A stretch of 64,000 nt of DNA from the IMG/VR virus record IMGVR_UViG_3300030110_004304, positions 1 through 64,000 of that record; one strand, given 5' to 3'. Every line of letters begins with the position of its first letter. The stretch's first letter is position 1. The translations under genes were made by a program, and so were the position numbers. The DNA is from a virus. Shown here one piece after another: positions 35,401 through 45,300 of the stretch. Below the pieces are notes generated by a model that worked only from the letters and a program-made list of their open reading frames with translations, did no database searches and was not told where the DNA came from.

Positions 35401-36169
35401 TGTAAAAAAACAAGGAGCAAGAGGTTTATTCGGTTTAGAGGTATATAAGCCTAAAGAACTAATAAGATTAATGAATGAAGTTGCTATGGTAGACGATAAA
35501 AAATCAGATATCAATATGGCAAGAAACGGAGGTCCAACAGATCCTCCAAAAAAAGAATTAGAAATCCAACCAGCTGTTACTTCAACAACTTATGTAGATA
35601 AGCCAGTATTTGATAGAAATGCGTTTTCAGCAAAAATAGTTAAAGAGCTAGGAATAAAGCCGGACACTTCAAATGAAAAATACCACGAAACTGCAAAATC
35701 GTATGTAGAAAATGAAAAAGTAATAGATAGAGAACCAATAAGCGGCCTTAGAAGCTTGCTTCCTTATCCTTGTTATGACTATACATGTGTAGAGCTTCTT
35801 AAAGATGCAGATAAAGATATAGGAAGGAACTCTATACCGGGGAATATAAATAATAATAGGCAACTAAGAGAGTATTTATTAAACAACCCTAATTACACTA
35901 CAGTACATCGTGATAGTACAAAACCTGGTGATTTAATACAATATTATGATCCTGCTAGTAATAATTATCCTTATCATGCGGGTATAGTTGATACAGATTC
36001 TTCGTATATTAGCAGTGGTGGGGGCACGCCTTATTTTCCGATTGGTAATCCTGTAGAGGTTAAAGGGCTAAAAACTTATAATACTTTAGACGGAGATCAA
36101 CCAGGTACTGAGTGGTATGGTGAGTCAAAAGATCCTTATTATGCTTATAGATATATAGAACAAGATTAA
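32435..36169 (+). CDS. Modular cargo protein: two zincin-like sites, Ca-loop and NlpC/P60-like domain (1244 aa)
   Basis: Motifs in order: H157-E-L-G-H161 (EHELGHASD), a classic HExxH zinc site; D353-x-D-x-D-G (DKDGDGKADFE), a calcium-loop-like stretch; a second HExxH, H896-E-L-T-H900 (NLHELTHAMTK), with candidate third ligand in AEEILAQLMEY near 955; and a C-terminal cysteine-hydrolase-like domain with C1113/C1118 (CYDYTCVELL), PGDLIQYYD and H1181 (YHAGIV), as in NlpC/P60. Six short GG motifs (HGGEPL, YGGEV, NGGKPYPG, NGGELV, HGGPTDPD, NGGPTDPP) lie at apparent domain borders. I infer an ejected protein that digests peptidoglycan and/or processes virion proteins. Confidence 0.65.
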   Translation: MDKIRKYKHGGEPLSNTRRIEPTVSYLHYLNNQNEFAYGGEVNPPEGEDLGMSKEDFIRRVKTGKSSIPTQALQNQVDFLNHPFYQQNARNVWGEDANQNIANQIDRMKSAKVTLESNLGNAAGMFHPPGIMKGNERGHIKLLESTDPSEKLHTMEHELGHASDTGKASHWWDYNDPARTYITDDFDNVVQRGDEDPLAKMEPEFGSYYDLTLTNPYYDSQDPDYLKVPTEFRTRLNHVKKLMANDNFNWNEKSAEEIANYMQEKKLDNNISDAARSELQQFSQYNREDVDQYLDYGDVYRDFLSEENRKGKEGKDFRKLWRQGVRTPEEFINAHPWYKKMFHKEEIEQILEDKDGDGKADFEILDDYKGRQQNRAFLDKVFKELAQEKNIPDNSYRVARNGGKPYPGPPYYPYHSANLKVDKSYDKNHVQPSVFPNGGELVTIGDKTYNTSSKEYRKLVESGKVKPYTTDTKSGIGAFDYGNLPDFEVTAPTQEAVDMAKSAFNRSKQGQAKQQNTQNFLNNNRYRYPESGATKGIVESMVEGVIDNPNNLSYYPGAGELYDAAHLGYSLRQGNYGDAAFDAAAFTIPFVGGAAIKKFVKPYLKNAYKYNPFATNLESKIAKENLLARQIYGDEAYENFLKHGPATEYGKNVPRHKQIHDWLNADVEDVSIISKGGKNEGKLTVASTMTEDRNFKYPYFQKGNLFFGPNERALYNADMGKGRVIIPKDVNAKSFYPAGETSFIRNVDTAPESAVKRYSGEKHILSPFDKNAFNPKAFDVYEETPHWLMGNRKIQRHGGPTDPDKEYLKNWNKARLKTGRFNDQLGSGRIEGLNQNIDEVERVSRAEMSKLIGENPNSRGMYYRDPEKGMHTYFSEPTFLQELTNYFGGMPQTNLHELTHAMTKASSHIPGEESTGQIKAIQNIPLGTGEYYGSKYSKMSPEGKYDVGPYGYDGDAEEILAQLMEYRKNFNVDPNRIFTEDDIEEVMENVKKQGARGLFGLEVYKPKELIRLMNEVAMVDDKKSDINMARNGGPTDPPKKELEIQPAVTSTTYVDKPVFDRNAFSAKIVKELGIKPDTSNEKYHETAKSYVENEKVIDREPISGLRSLLPYPCYDYTCVELLKDADKDIGRNSIPGNINNNRQLREYLLNNPNYTTVHRDSTKPGDLIQYYDPASNNYPYHAGIVDTDSSYISSGGGTPYFPIGNPVEVKGLKTYNTLDGDQPGTEWYGESKDPYYAYRYIEQD

Positions 36170-36179
36170 AATTAATGTT

Positions 36180-39100
36180 ATGGCAAAAAGAAAGAAAATT
36201 ACTAAATATCCACACGGAGGACCACATAATCCACCAGCACTTTCTCAACAAGAGTTGGCTCAGGTAAACCAAGCATTAGCTGCAGGGAATACTGCGAATA
36301 TGAACCAATTAATGTCGCCAGGTTTTTTACAAGGAAGACATACTGATTTTAATAAAGACGAATTTAAAGGTAGCCCTTTCTATGGATTTCCAGAATTTTC
36401 AGGAAATGTTACAGCAACAGGAAATAAGACTGGATGGGGTTTTGATTCTACACCACATAATAATTTAACAACTGCTGATTTATATGACCAAAATTTTATA
36501 AGCAATATAAACAGTAGTCCTTTGTTTGGGGTAAAAAATTATAATGAATTAACAGATGAAAAGGGCCAAAAATTCTATGCACCTAACTGGCAATTTAAAG
36601 GAGCTCCTACTGCTCCCACATTATACGATTACCATACAGGAACAGGTAATCGAAACATGCCATACACAGGACCTCTAACAGCAAACCAATGGCAAAAAAA
36701 TCCAGGTAATCGAAACCCTAATAAAGCTCAAGCTTTAAAACCATTGAGTAATCGACAAAAAAATTTAGCGTACAAAAACCAATGGATGTATAATGATGCA
36801 GATGGTAATGTTGTAACTTATGGTGAACTTAAAGGAAAGGATAAAAGAAAGCCTCAAATTGCTCAAGAAGAGTATACTACTTATTTTAAAGGAGATAAAG
36901 AAATAAATGAAGGTCAGTATAATAGAGGACTAAGCTCTAATGAAAAAAAAACGAATCAATATAATACACAATTAACTGATTATAATGACGCACTGACACA
37001 ACTAAAAACAAGCATGTTTCCTACTACACCAGTTGATCCAATAAATACAAGTACTTTAGTACCAGTTACTAAAAGATACGGAGGGCGTAAAAAATATAAT
37101 AACGGAGGAGAACTTACAGAAGAAGAAAAGTGGAACGCTAAAAGAGAAGCTGAGTATAAAAAGAAGACTGCAGAGTTTGAAAAAAAGACTGCAGAGTTAG
37201 ATGCTAAATTTGAAGCTGATAAACTAGGAAATGCAGAATACAAAAAACAATTGGCTGCATTAGAAAAAGAAAAAACAAGAGTTCAGAAAGTAAGAGATAA
37301 TGTTCTAAAGACAGCAGAAGATTTGAATCAAAAGAAATTAAATTTATTTCCTAATACTGAAGATGTTTATAGTGATGAGCAGTACGCTTTAAATCCTAAT
37401 TTAGAAAACTACGAAGAACTGCAATGGTATCTTAATTCGTTGAATAGTGGTTATCCTATTGGAGACGACGGTGAGACAGACTTTGGTGCTCCCCTTAAAA
37501 CAAAACAAGAGCACCGAGAGGTAATGAAAAACATGCCTCAAGAGTTCAGAGATATTTTTCCAAGGCAAGGTAATTATGATTTATATATGGCTAATAAATT
37601 TAATCCAGACGGCACTTTAGATGAGGACAATTACACATACCACTCTGGCAGAGGCTTATATTGTACTCCAGGTTCTACAGATTGTTATAGAAGAGCCGGT
37701 GCTACAGACATGCCTATTGTGAGTGGAAATCAGGGTTTTGCTAAAAGATCTAAAGAAGGAAAAATTCCTTTTCAACTAATCTCTGATAGTGAAGCACAAC
37801 CAGGAGATATAGGATTAAAATATGGTTATGTTTCTAAAAATTATGCTAAACCAGAGCTAGGAAAAACTAATAGAGTCCATCATACTACAATTGCTAAAGA
37901 GCTTGGTGATGTTAATAGTAAAGGTGAGATTACTAATATGATAGCATACTCTCCTAATGATGGTGCCAGAGAGAGTTTTAGGCCAGTACCAGAATATGCT
38001 GATTCTCCGAAGAATGTGCCTGGAGAAGATAGTGATATTATGTTCTACAGATACGTAGGACAAACTCCCCAGATGCAAGCAAATATAGATAATCTTACAG
38101 CACAAGGTTATAATAAAGAAGCACAACAACAACTAGCTATGATGCCTACAATGGGACCAGCTTATGTAGGAGGAAATACTCCAGTACGTACTCCTCAAGC
38201 AATAAATCCTATTGAAGGAATGGATAAAAGACAAACAAGGCAGTATCTAAAAAATCCTATGGGACAATATAATTACGATCAGTACTTACAATTACAAAAC
38301 AACGATATGGTTACTAATAACAAATGGGGAGGAACAGTACCTCCTGCAGAATTTAAAAACGGTGGTAAAAAAGGCGGCGGAGATTGTGGATGTGGTAAAC
38401 CTAAACCAGGAACTAAACCTACAAAATCTTCTACTAGCTACCAAAGCTTTGCTAACGGGGGTCCTAAAGACCCTCCTACACAAGAGGAGTTTGATATGAT
38501 GGACCAAAAAAGTAAAGAAGCTCTTTCTAAGCAGTATCCAGGTATGTACAAAATAAATGCTGGCACACCTACACAAGAACAATTGAACCAATTTAGAGCT
38601 CAAAATATGATGCAAATGCAGCCTACAAATATGGAACTTCCTCTCCCTGCAGCAGAAAGCACTTATGTTAATACGCCTATGATAGGCAACTATGCTAAAG
38701 GAGGCTATATGGGAATAAACCCTGACCACAAAGGATATTGCACTCCTATGAGCAAGTCTACATGTACTCCACGTAGAAAAGCACTAGCTAGAAGATTAAA
38801 GCCAGGAGGAGATTTATACAGAGGAAAGAAAGAAAATGGTGGTTATAATTATGCTGACTCTGGTTTTAATAGTGGAATGCCTGCAGGAGTTACTCAAAGA
38901 AGTTATTTAGACTACATCAACGGAGGCCCTTTAATGGCTAATGGCACTGTGGTATATGATAACGGAGGAGGTATGGAACAGTATTCTAGCGTACCTGTAG
39001 ATAGTTTTGATACTGGCGGTAGTCACGAATCTAATCCTTTAGGAGGAATCCCACAAGGTCCTAATGCATTAGTAGAAGAAGGTGAGAAAAAAATAAAAAT

Positions 39101-42100
39101 CCCAGGAACTGAAGAGAGCTTTATAGTATCTCCTAAAATTATTTTAGATAAAGCCACAGCAGAAGAATTTGATTTACCTAAAAAATACATAGGTAAAGAT
39201 ATGGTTAAAATATTCGATAGTGTATTAAGAGTTAACTCTAGAAGAGAAGGTGATACTATAGAAGAGCATACTAAAGAATTAGAGATTATGCCATTTATAG
39301 AAGCCCATACATTATTAACTGAAAGAAAGAACGCTGAAGAAGAAGCGGCTAAACAAGCAGCATTTACTGAAGACATGGATAACATGATGACTGAGTATCC
39401 TGAGTACATGCAAGCTTTAATGAGTCAACAACAACCTCAACAACAAGGACCGTCTCCAGAAGAACAAGCTATGATGGAACAACAAATGATGGCTCAACAA
39501 CAAGGAATGCCTCAAGGTCCCCCTCAAGGTAGTATGCCTATGATGGCTAAAGGAGGAATGATTAGGCGTGCTGATGGTTCTTATAGTAGAAGAGGGCTGT
39601 GGGATAACATTAGAGCTAACAAAGGTTCTGGTAAAAAACCTACGAAAGAAATGCTTAAGCAAGAAAAAAAGATTAAAAGTATGCGTTCAGGAGGAAAGAT
39701 GTGTTATAATTATGGAGGAGTAGAAACCCCTGAAGCATACGGATACCATGACTTTGCTCAAGAAGGCTATTCATCTATGCCTGCAGGAGTCACAGATGCA
39801 AGCACTGCAACAAATACAAATAGTGGATCTGGGTGGGGAACTGCAGCAGCAAACGCAGCAGTGGCTATAGGACAAGGTGCGGCTACCAACGATGATTACC
39901 TTTCAAGCGAAGCGGCTATGAATCAAAGTGCTGATCAAATAATAAGTATGATTCCTGGATATGGAGCATTTCACGGATTAGCTTCGGGAGCTTCTGATAT
40001 GGCAAGAGAGCAATTAGGAGAAGAGCAGTATGATTCAGAAGGAAATCCAACTGGATATAAGAAATACGATAATCAAGCAGAAAAAGCAGGAGATGTTTGG
40101 CTAAAACCAGAACATGAATACCATACACAAAATATAGCTGCTATTAAAGAGGGTGAGTCTGGAGCATGGGGAAGATTAGCAATGGGATTAGTACCAGGAA
40201 TGAATCAAACATACACTATGTTAGCAGATGAAAATATAAAATCACAAGCAGCAACTAGAAATGGAGGTAACATACATGCTTATGGAGGCCAGGTAAAAGA
40301 TTATGACTTTGGTGCAGTAATGAGAGGCGTGGGCACAGGATTAGAAACTGCTGCTCCATTATTATCTAAAATACCAGTATATGGTACTCTAGTAGCTACT
40401 GCTGCAGGAGGACTTGGTGCAGGTCTAGGTAATGTAGGAACAGGAGCAGACTTTAAAGAAGTTGCTAGAGATGTTGCTTTCGGTGCCGGGAAAGGTGCTG
40501 CTTCAACTGTACCTGGTTTAGGTGCAGTAGTATCAGGAGCAGAATCAGTAGTAGATTCTAAGATAGAAGATGCTAGTGAGAAAAGAAGTAAGGAATTAAT
40601 TGAACAAGGTGGTGAAGCTGCTGAGAATGAATTAAAAAGACAAAAAACAGATGCCACAGTAAATAAAGTTATCGGACTAGCGGGAACAGCAACAAGCTTA
40701 GGAATGAATGCTGCAGACCAAGCTGCTGGTGAAGCTTCCGACGCATTTGGGGAAGCTGCTTTAGAAGGTACAGCAGACTTAGCAAGTTATGCTCCTGAAG
40801 GAACAACTACTGGAATGGTAGACGGAGCAATGGTATCTATGGCTCCCGGTACTATGGCTTATGGTGGATTTATGAATAGAAACTTCAGAAATGGAGGTAG
40901 ATACAGAACATTTGCTAATGGAGGTCCAGTAGATTCTTACGCAGATATTCCAGCAGAAGATTTAGAATACATCAAAAAAATCATAGCATATGAAAGAACT
41001 CATGGAGCAGAAGATGGTACTGGATTAACAGATGCTAAATGGAGTAAAAACAAAGTTGCTTCTATGGCAGGGGCTACTGATGATGAAAAAGCTGCTTTAT
41101 TTATTTATAATACATATGCTGCAGATAAATCAGGAATGCCTCTTGATTTAAGAATGAGAGCTGTAGATATGCATTTGAATAGTGAAGACCCTACAGGTTC
41201 TATGTTAGTTGCAGCAGGTCTTATTAGTCCTGCTGAAAAAGTAAAGTTACTTTATACAGCAGATAACAAGGGTAAGTTAAAGTACGATCCAGCTAAAGCA
41301 GAAGCTTTGTTAAAAGAATGGGAAAAAACAGATGAAGGTGTGAAAAAATTAGCTGCTCTTGACAAGGCTAAAAAAGATCCTAGATTTATAAAAGCTTTTG
41401 ATTCAGAAAGAATGAGGAGTTATAAAAATACAACTAATAAAGCTGGGGCATTTGATAACACTTGGCGTCCTAGAGTACACATTTTTGATGAAGGTTTTGA
41501 TTATGATGAGTATCAAAATATGCTAACGACTGTATCTGATTTTGATAAGAAAATTGCTGGTTTAGATAATACATCTGCTACTTATGAAGACGATTTAAAA
41601 ATTCTTCAAGAACAGAGAAACGATGCTGCGGAAGATATAAATCTTTTTGAGTATCAAGAAGATCCTAATGACCCAACAAAATTCACGTATACAGGTATTG
41701 GTCAAGAAGATGTGGATTACTTAGCAAGTGATGATGAAGGAGAAGAAGAAGATCCTCAAGATCCTTTTGAAAAAGCTGATCAAGATGATTATACAGCACC
41801 GGATGTTACAGATCTTAAGCCTAAGTTTAAGGACTTAGCAATTGGAGCTGCTCCTGCACTATTCGATATAGGAAGAGGTCTTCTTGAAAAAGATCAACCT
41901 TTAGAACTAAGTAGAATAAACGAAATTAGTAGTCCTCGTATTAATTTAGACGAAGCACAAAAAGCACAAGACAGAGCATTCGCTGCCCAACAAAGTGCTA
42001 TTAGAAACGCTGCTCCAGGAGGAGGAGCCTATCTAGCTAATCAACAAATGGCATATCAAAACTGGATGCAGAATGCTGCTCTACTAAGAGAAAGAGAAGA

Positions 42101-42380
42101 ACAGCTTAATGCACAGATTGCTGGCCAAGACTTAAGAACCAATGCAGGTATTCAAGCACAAAACATAAGATTAGATGCTAAAGAACAAGATTGGAGAGCT
42201 AAACAAAAAGCAGCTAAGATGGATCTAATAGGGTCAGGAATGGGATACTTAGGAGATATGGCTGCAGAAAATAGAAAGAATAAATTTATGGTTCAGCAAT
42301 ATTTCCCAGCAATAGCTCCAGTTATGTCCGACTATATGCAATGGCAAAAAGAAAAAGAAAAAAACGAAGAAACTGATTAA
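36180..42380 (+). CDS. Giant modular cargo protein with GG motifs, NlpC-like and muramidase-like domains (2066 aa)
   Basis: Begins with HGGPHNPP. Coiled coil at about 310-380. NlpC/P60-like site at 495-570: C495/C502 (YCTPGSTDCYRR), QPGDIGLKYG, H567-H568. A conserved module at 945-1010 (TGGSHESNPLGGIPQG, NALVEEGE) that I recall from other gut-phage cargo proteins. Gly/Ala hydrophobic stretches at about 1380-1460 may enter membranes. Residues about 1583-1700 (IIAYERTHGAEDG, PLDLRMRAVDMHLNSEDP) faintly resemble GH108 muramidases. The C-terminus is a Gln-rich coiled coil. At least fifteen GG motifs occur, several as [N/H]-G-G-P-x-[D/N]-P-P. Likely an ejection protein forming part of the DNA path. 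Confidence 0.6.
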   Translation: MAKRKKITKYPHGGPHNPPALSQQELAQVNQALAAGNTANMNQLMSPGFLQGRHTDFNKDEFKGSPFYGFPEFSGNVTATGNKTGWGFDSTPHNNLTTADLYDQNFISNINSSPLFGVKNYNELTDEKGQKFYAPNWQFKGAPTAPTLYDYHTGTGNRNMPYTGPLTANQWQKNPGNRNPNKAQALKPLSNRQKNLAYKNQWMYNDADGNVVTYGELKGKDKRKPQIAQEEYTTYFKGDKEINEGQYNRGLSSNEKKTNQYNTQLTDYNDALTQLKTSMFPTTPVDPINTSTLVPVTKRYGGRKKYNNGGELTEEEKWNAKREAEYKKKTAEFEKKTAELDAKFEADKLGNAEYKKQLAALEKEKTRVQKVRDNVLKTAEDLNQKKLNLFPNTEDVYSDEQYALNPNLENYEELQWYLNSLNSGYPIGDDGETDFGAPLKTKQEHREVMKNMPQEFRDIFPRQGNYDLYMANKFNPDGTLDEDNYTYHSGRGLYCTPGSTDCYRRAGATDMPIVSGNQGFAKRSKEGKIPFQLISDSEAQPGDIGLKYGYVSKNYAKPELGKTNRVHHTTIAKELGDVNSKGEITNMIAYSPNDGARESFRPVPEYADSPKNVPGEDSDIMFYRYVGQTPQMQANIDNLTAQGYNKEAQQQLAMMPTMGPAYVGGNTPVRTPQAINPIEGMDKRQTRQYLKNPMGQYNYDQYLQLQNNDMVTNNKWGGTVPPAEFKNGGKKGGGDCGCGKPKPGTKPTKSSTSYQSFANGGPKDPPTQEEFDMMDQKSKEALSKQYPGMYKINAGTPTQEQLNQFRAQNMMQMQPTNMELPLPAAESTYVNTPMIGNYAKGGYMGINPDHKGYCTPMSKSTCTPRRKALARRLKPGGDLYRGKKENGGYNYADSGFNSGMPAGVTQRSYLDYINGGPLMANGTVVYDNGGGMEQYSSVPVDSFDTGGSHESNPLGGIPQGPNALVEEGEKKIKIPGTEESFIVSPKIILDKATAEEFDLPKKYIGKDMVKIFDSVLRVNSRREGDTIEEHTKELEIMPFIEAHTLLTERKNAEEEAAKQAAFTEDMDNMMTEYPEYMQALMSQQQPQQQGPSPEEQAMMEQQMMAQQQGMPQGPPQGSMPMMAKGGMIRRADGSYSRRGLWDNIRANKGSGKKPTKEMLKQEKKIKSMRSGGKMCYNYGGVETPEAYGYHDFAQEGYSSMPAGVTDASTATNTNSGSGWGTAAANAAVAIGQGAATNDDYLSSEAAMNQSADQIISMIPGYGAFHGLASGASDMAREQLGEEQYDSEGNPTGYKKYDNQAEKAGDVWLKPEHEYHTQNIAAIKEGESGAWGRLAMGLVPGMNQTYTMLADENIKSQAATRNGGNIHAYGGQVKDYDFGAVMRGVGTGLETAAPLLSKIPVYGTLVATAAGGLGAGLGNVGTGADFKEVARDVAFGAGKGAASTVPGLGAVVSGAESVVDSKIEDASEKRSKELIEQGGEAAENELKRQKTDATVNKVIGLAGTATSLGMNAADQAAGEASDAFGEAALEGTADLASYAPEGTTTGMVDGAMVSMAPGTMAYGGFMNRNFRNGGRYRTFANGGPVDSYADIPAEDLEYIKKIIAYERTHGAEDGTGLTDAKWSKNKVASMAGATDDEKAALFIYNTYAADKSGMPLDLRMRAVDMHLNSEDPTGSMLVAAGLISPAEKVKLLYTADNKGKLKYDPAKAEALLKEWEKTDEGVKKLAALDKAKKDPRFIKAFDSERMRSYKNTTNKAGAFDNTWRPRVHIFDEGFDYDEYQNMLTTVSDFDKKIAGLDNTSATYEDDLKILQEQRNDAAEDINLFEYQEDPNDPTKFTYTGIGQEDVDYLASDDEGEEEDPQDPFEKADQDDYTAPDVTDLKPKFKDLAIGAAPALFDIGRGLLEKDQPLELSRINEISSPRINLDEAQKAQDRAFAAQQSAIRNAAPGGGAYLANQQMAYQNWMQNAALLREREEQLNAQIAGQDLRTNAGIQAQNIRLDAKEQDWRAKQKAAKMDLIGSGMGYLGDMAAENRKNKFMVQQYFPAIAPVMSDYMQWQKEKEKNEETD

Positions 42381-42390
42381 AAAATAAAAG

Positions 42391-45300
42391 ATGGCAAATC
42401 CATATTCAACTCCTTTAACAGCGAGATATAAGTATAAACCACTAGATGTCAGTGTGTTAGCACAACCACTTGCTCAACAACAGCAGCAATATGACTTAAC
42501 AGAACAAGCCGTAGATGCTGCTCAGTTTGAGTTAGCAGGCCTATCTCCAGATAGTGAAAGAGCTAAAGAAATAAAAGCAGTTTTAGGTGAGCAAGTAGGA
42601 GATATTTCTGAAGGACTGTTGTCCAAAAGAGATTATAGAACAGCTGCTAAAAATCTAAATAAACTAAATAAGTTTTATAATAGTAACGAAGAGATAAAAG
42701 CTATTAAAGGAAACTATAATGCTTGGCAAGACGCTATTAAAGAGCAGAAGAAAAGATTAGTTGGAAAAAATGCAGACTTAAGTCAAAAACAATATGAAGA
42801 GTGGTATCAAAAATCTATGATAGAGTTTCGTGACAAAGGAGGTACTGACTTCAGAGACGGAGATTATAACACCATAAATACAATGGGAAGAATGTCCGAC
42901 ATGGACAAAGAAATACAGGATTATGCATATAAATTAGCTAATGCTAGGCCGGATGAAAAGAGAACTATATTAGGAAAAATCCAAGATGTAGCAGGACATA
43001 GATTCAAAGATCAAGTAATAGATACAATAATTACTTATCAAAACAAGGATGACATTACTGCTGAGCTCTACAATCAATTATCTAGTTCAGATAGATTTAA
43101 AAGTTGGTTAGATGAGAAAGCAGAATATAACCATTTCTTCCAAAGTTATGGGAATCCAGAATATGCTGCTGACATGTATGGAAAATATCATGCACATTTA
43201 GATGAACAAGAAGAGAATATAATTAAATCGAAAGCAAAGAAAAAACAAAAAGAAGCAGCATTAGCAAATGTTGAAGAGCAAAGAAGAAGTTTAACAGAAG
43301 GTTATGCTAAAAGCAAAGGAGATTATATTAAAGGTTTGGTTAAAAAAGCCCACACACAAGATTACTTAATGGGAGTATCTTCTAGTATGGCTGATGTATT
43401 TAACTTTCAAGATATAGAATATGATCGTACTTTCGTAGATGATTTTGAAGCAAAAGAAAATTATAAAAGGGCAATGAAAGCTGCTGATGATGCTCAAAAT
43501 ATGTTTTTCTCAGTAAGTCCTGATACACACGTTGCTCCATTAGGACCAAATGGAGAAGTTTTAACAGGAAAAGAAGATCCTGGAGAGCTTATACAAAACT
43601 TAATTGGAACATCTTCTACTACAGGAATGAATTGGACTCCTGGTACTGGTACTGGTTTTAAAGGATTAGAAACTAATATATCAGGAACTCAAGTAGCTTT
43701 AAATAATTTACAATTAAAAATAAATCCTTTAAAGCGTCAAGCTAAAAGAGATCTTCAAGCTGCTAAAACAGAAGAAGAAAGACAAACTATAATTAATAAT
43801 TATAATAGAGATAATGCAGACTTATTCGATAAACAAAAAAGACTACAAAAAGCTTTATCAGAACAGAAAGCAGTATATACAAGAGAAACTGATAGAGTAA
43901 AAATTAATATAAAGAATAATTTAAATAGGTTAATAGCAGAAGGAAGAAAAAAAGGACAAGATGTTTCTTGGTATACTGAGCAATTAAATCTTATAGAAAA
44001 CAATATTTCAGATCCTTGGAATCTTTCTATTTCACAAAATAAAGGGAAAGTTAGTATATCTGGTTACTTAAAAGGGATGCAGGTAGATAGTAAATCTAAA
44101 TATGATAATAGTCCATTATTAGGTGATTTAAGTTTTGCACAGCCTGGTGTTCCCGGATATGATGTAATAAGATTAGATGGTATAACTAGTGCTTCTCAAG
44201 GTACTAATCTTTCAGGAGTTTTAAGCCCAGGAACTGTTGATGCAGGTGTTGCTGCGGGAGCCCTCTTATTAGATTATGCTACATCCGATTCAGGAGGAGA
44301 CATTATTCCTGTACAAAGGATGGCTGGAGAAGATGATAGAAAACAAATACAGAATATTAAAAATAATAACAAAGAAGCAATACTTGAATTTGATGTTTCC
44401 AGCTCTGACTTTGATCATGATTTTGCAGTACTTCCTTATAGCCAATCAGGTTTCGTACAACAAGCTCACGATAGAAAAAATTCTTGGATAAAAATGTTAG
44501 AAGAAGAAGGATATACAATTGTTCAAGGACCACGATCTAATAGTGATAAGCATGCTTATTTAGATGATATAGTAGTACACCATTTAAGAGCTGTTCCTAA
44601 TAGCCTAATAAAAAAGCAAAAAGAATATGTATCAAACCCAAATAAAAATCAAATGGCTATTCTACAAAAAGGGGTCAGTGAAGAATTATACAATCAACAA
44701 ATGAGTAGAAGTACTCAAGATCAAGGGATTATATTAAATGATGCATCTAATTCAGTATCAGGAGGAGTATTTAACCAATTAGTAGATTATCAACAACAAG
44801 ATACTAATAACGCTAATACTCATAGATTTTATATGAATGAAAATGGAAGTTATAGAATGGCTAGTGATGGAATGAATAATGAAGAACCTAATCTAAATTT
44901 ATACGAAGCTAGAGAAGTAGTAGGTACATCTACTGTAGACGGTAAACAAATCCCCCTAATTAGATATGCTTTAAAACAAGATTTAACAGAAGGCCAAATA
45001 ATAAATGAAATTTCTAGAAGTGGTAATGTAAAAGCACAGACAGGAGGAATGAGTGCTGATGAAAAAAGAGTGTGGAGTGCTACTAAAATGGGACTTTTAA
45101 CTGATGATTGGAGAAATGTGTTTAGTACTGATGTAGTAGTAGGAACTCTAGGAACTAGTTTCGCTCTAGGAGAAGCTGTTAAAAATACTAGAAAAACTTT
45201 TGAAAATATAGCAGAATATGGAGACGGAGCACAAACTGCTAACGCTTTAACACAATTAGCTCAAACAGAAATTTCTTTAGATGGTAAAATGCAAGATAGA

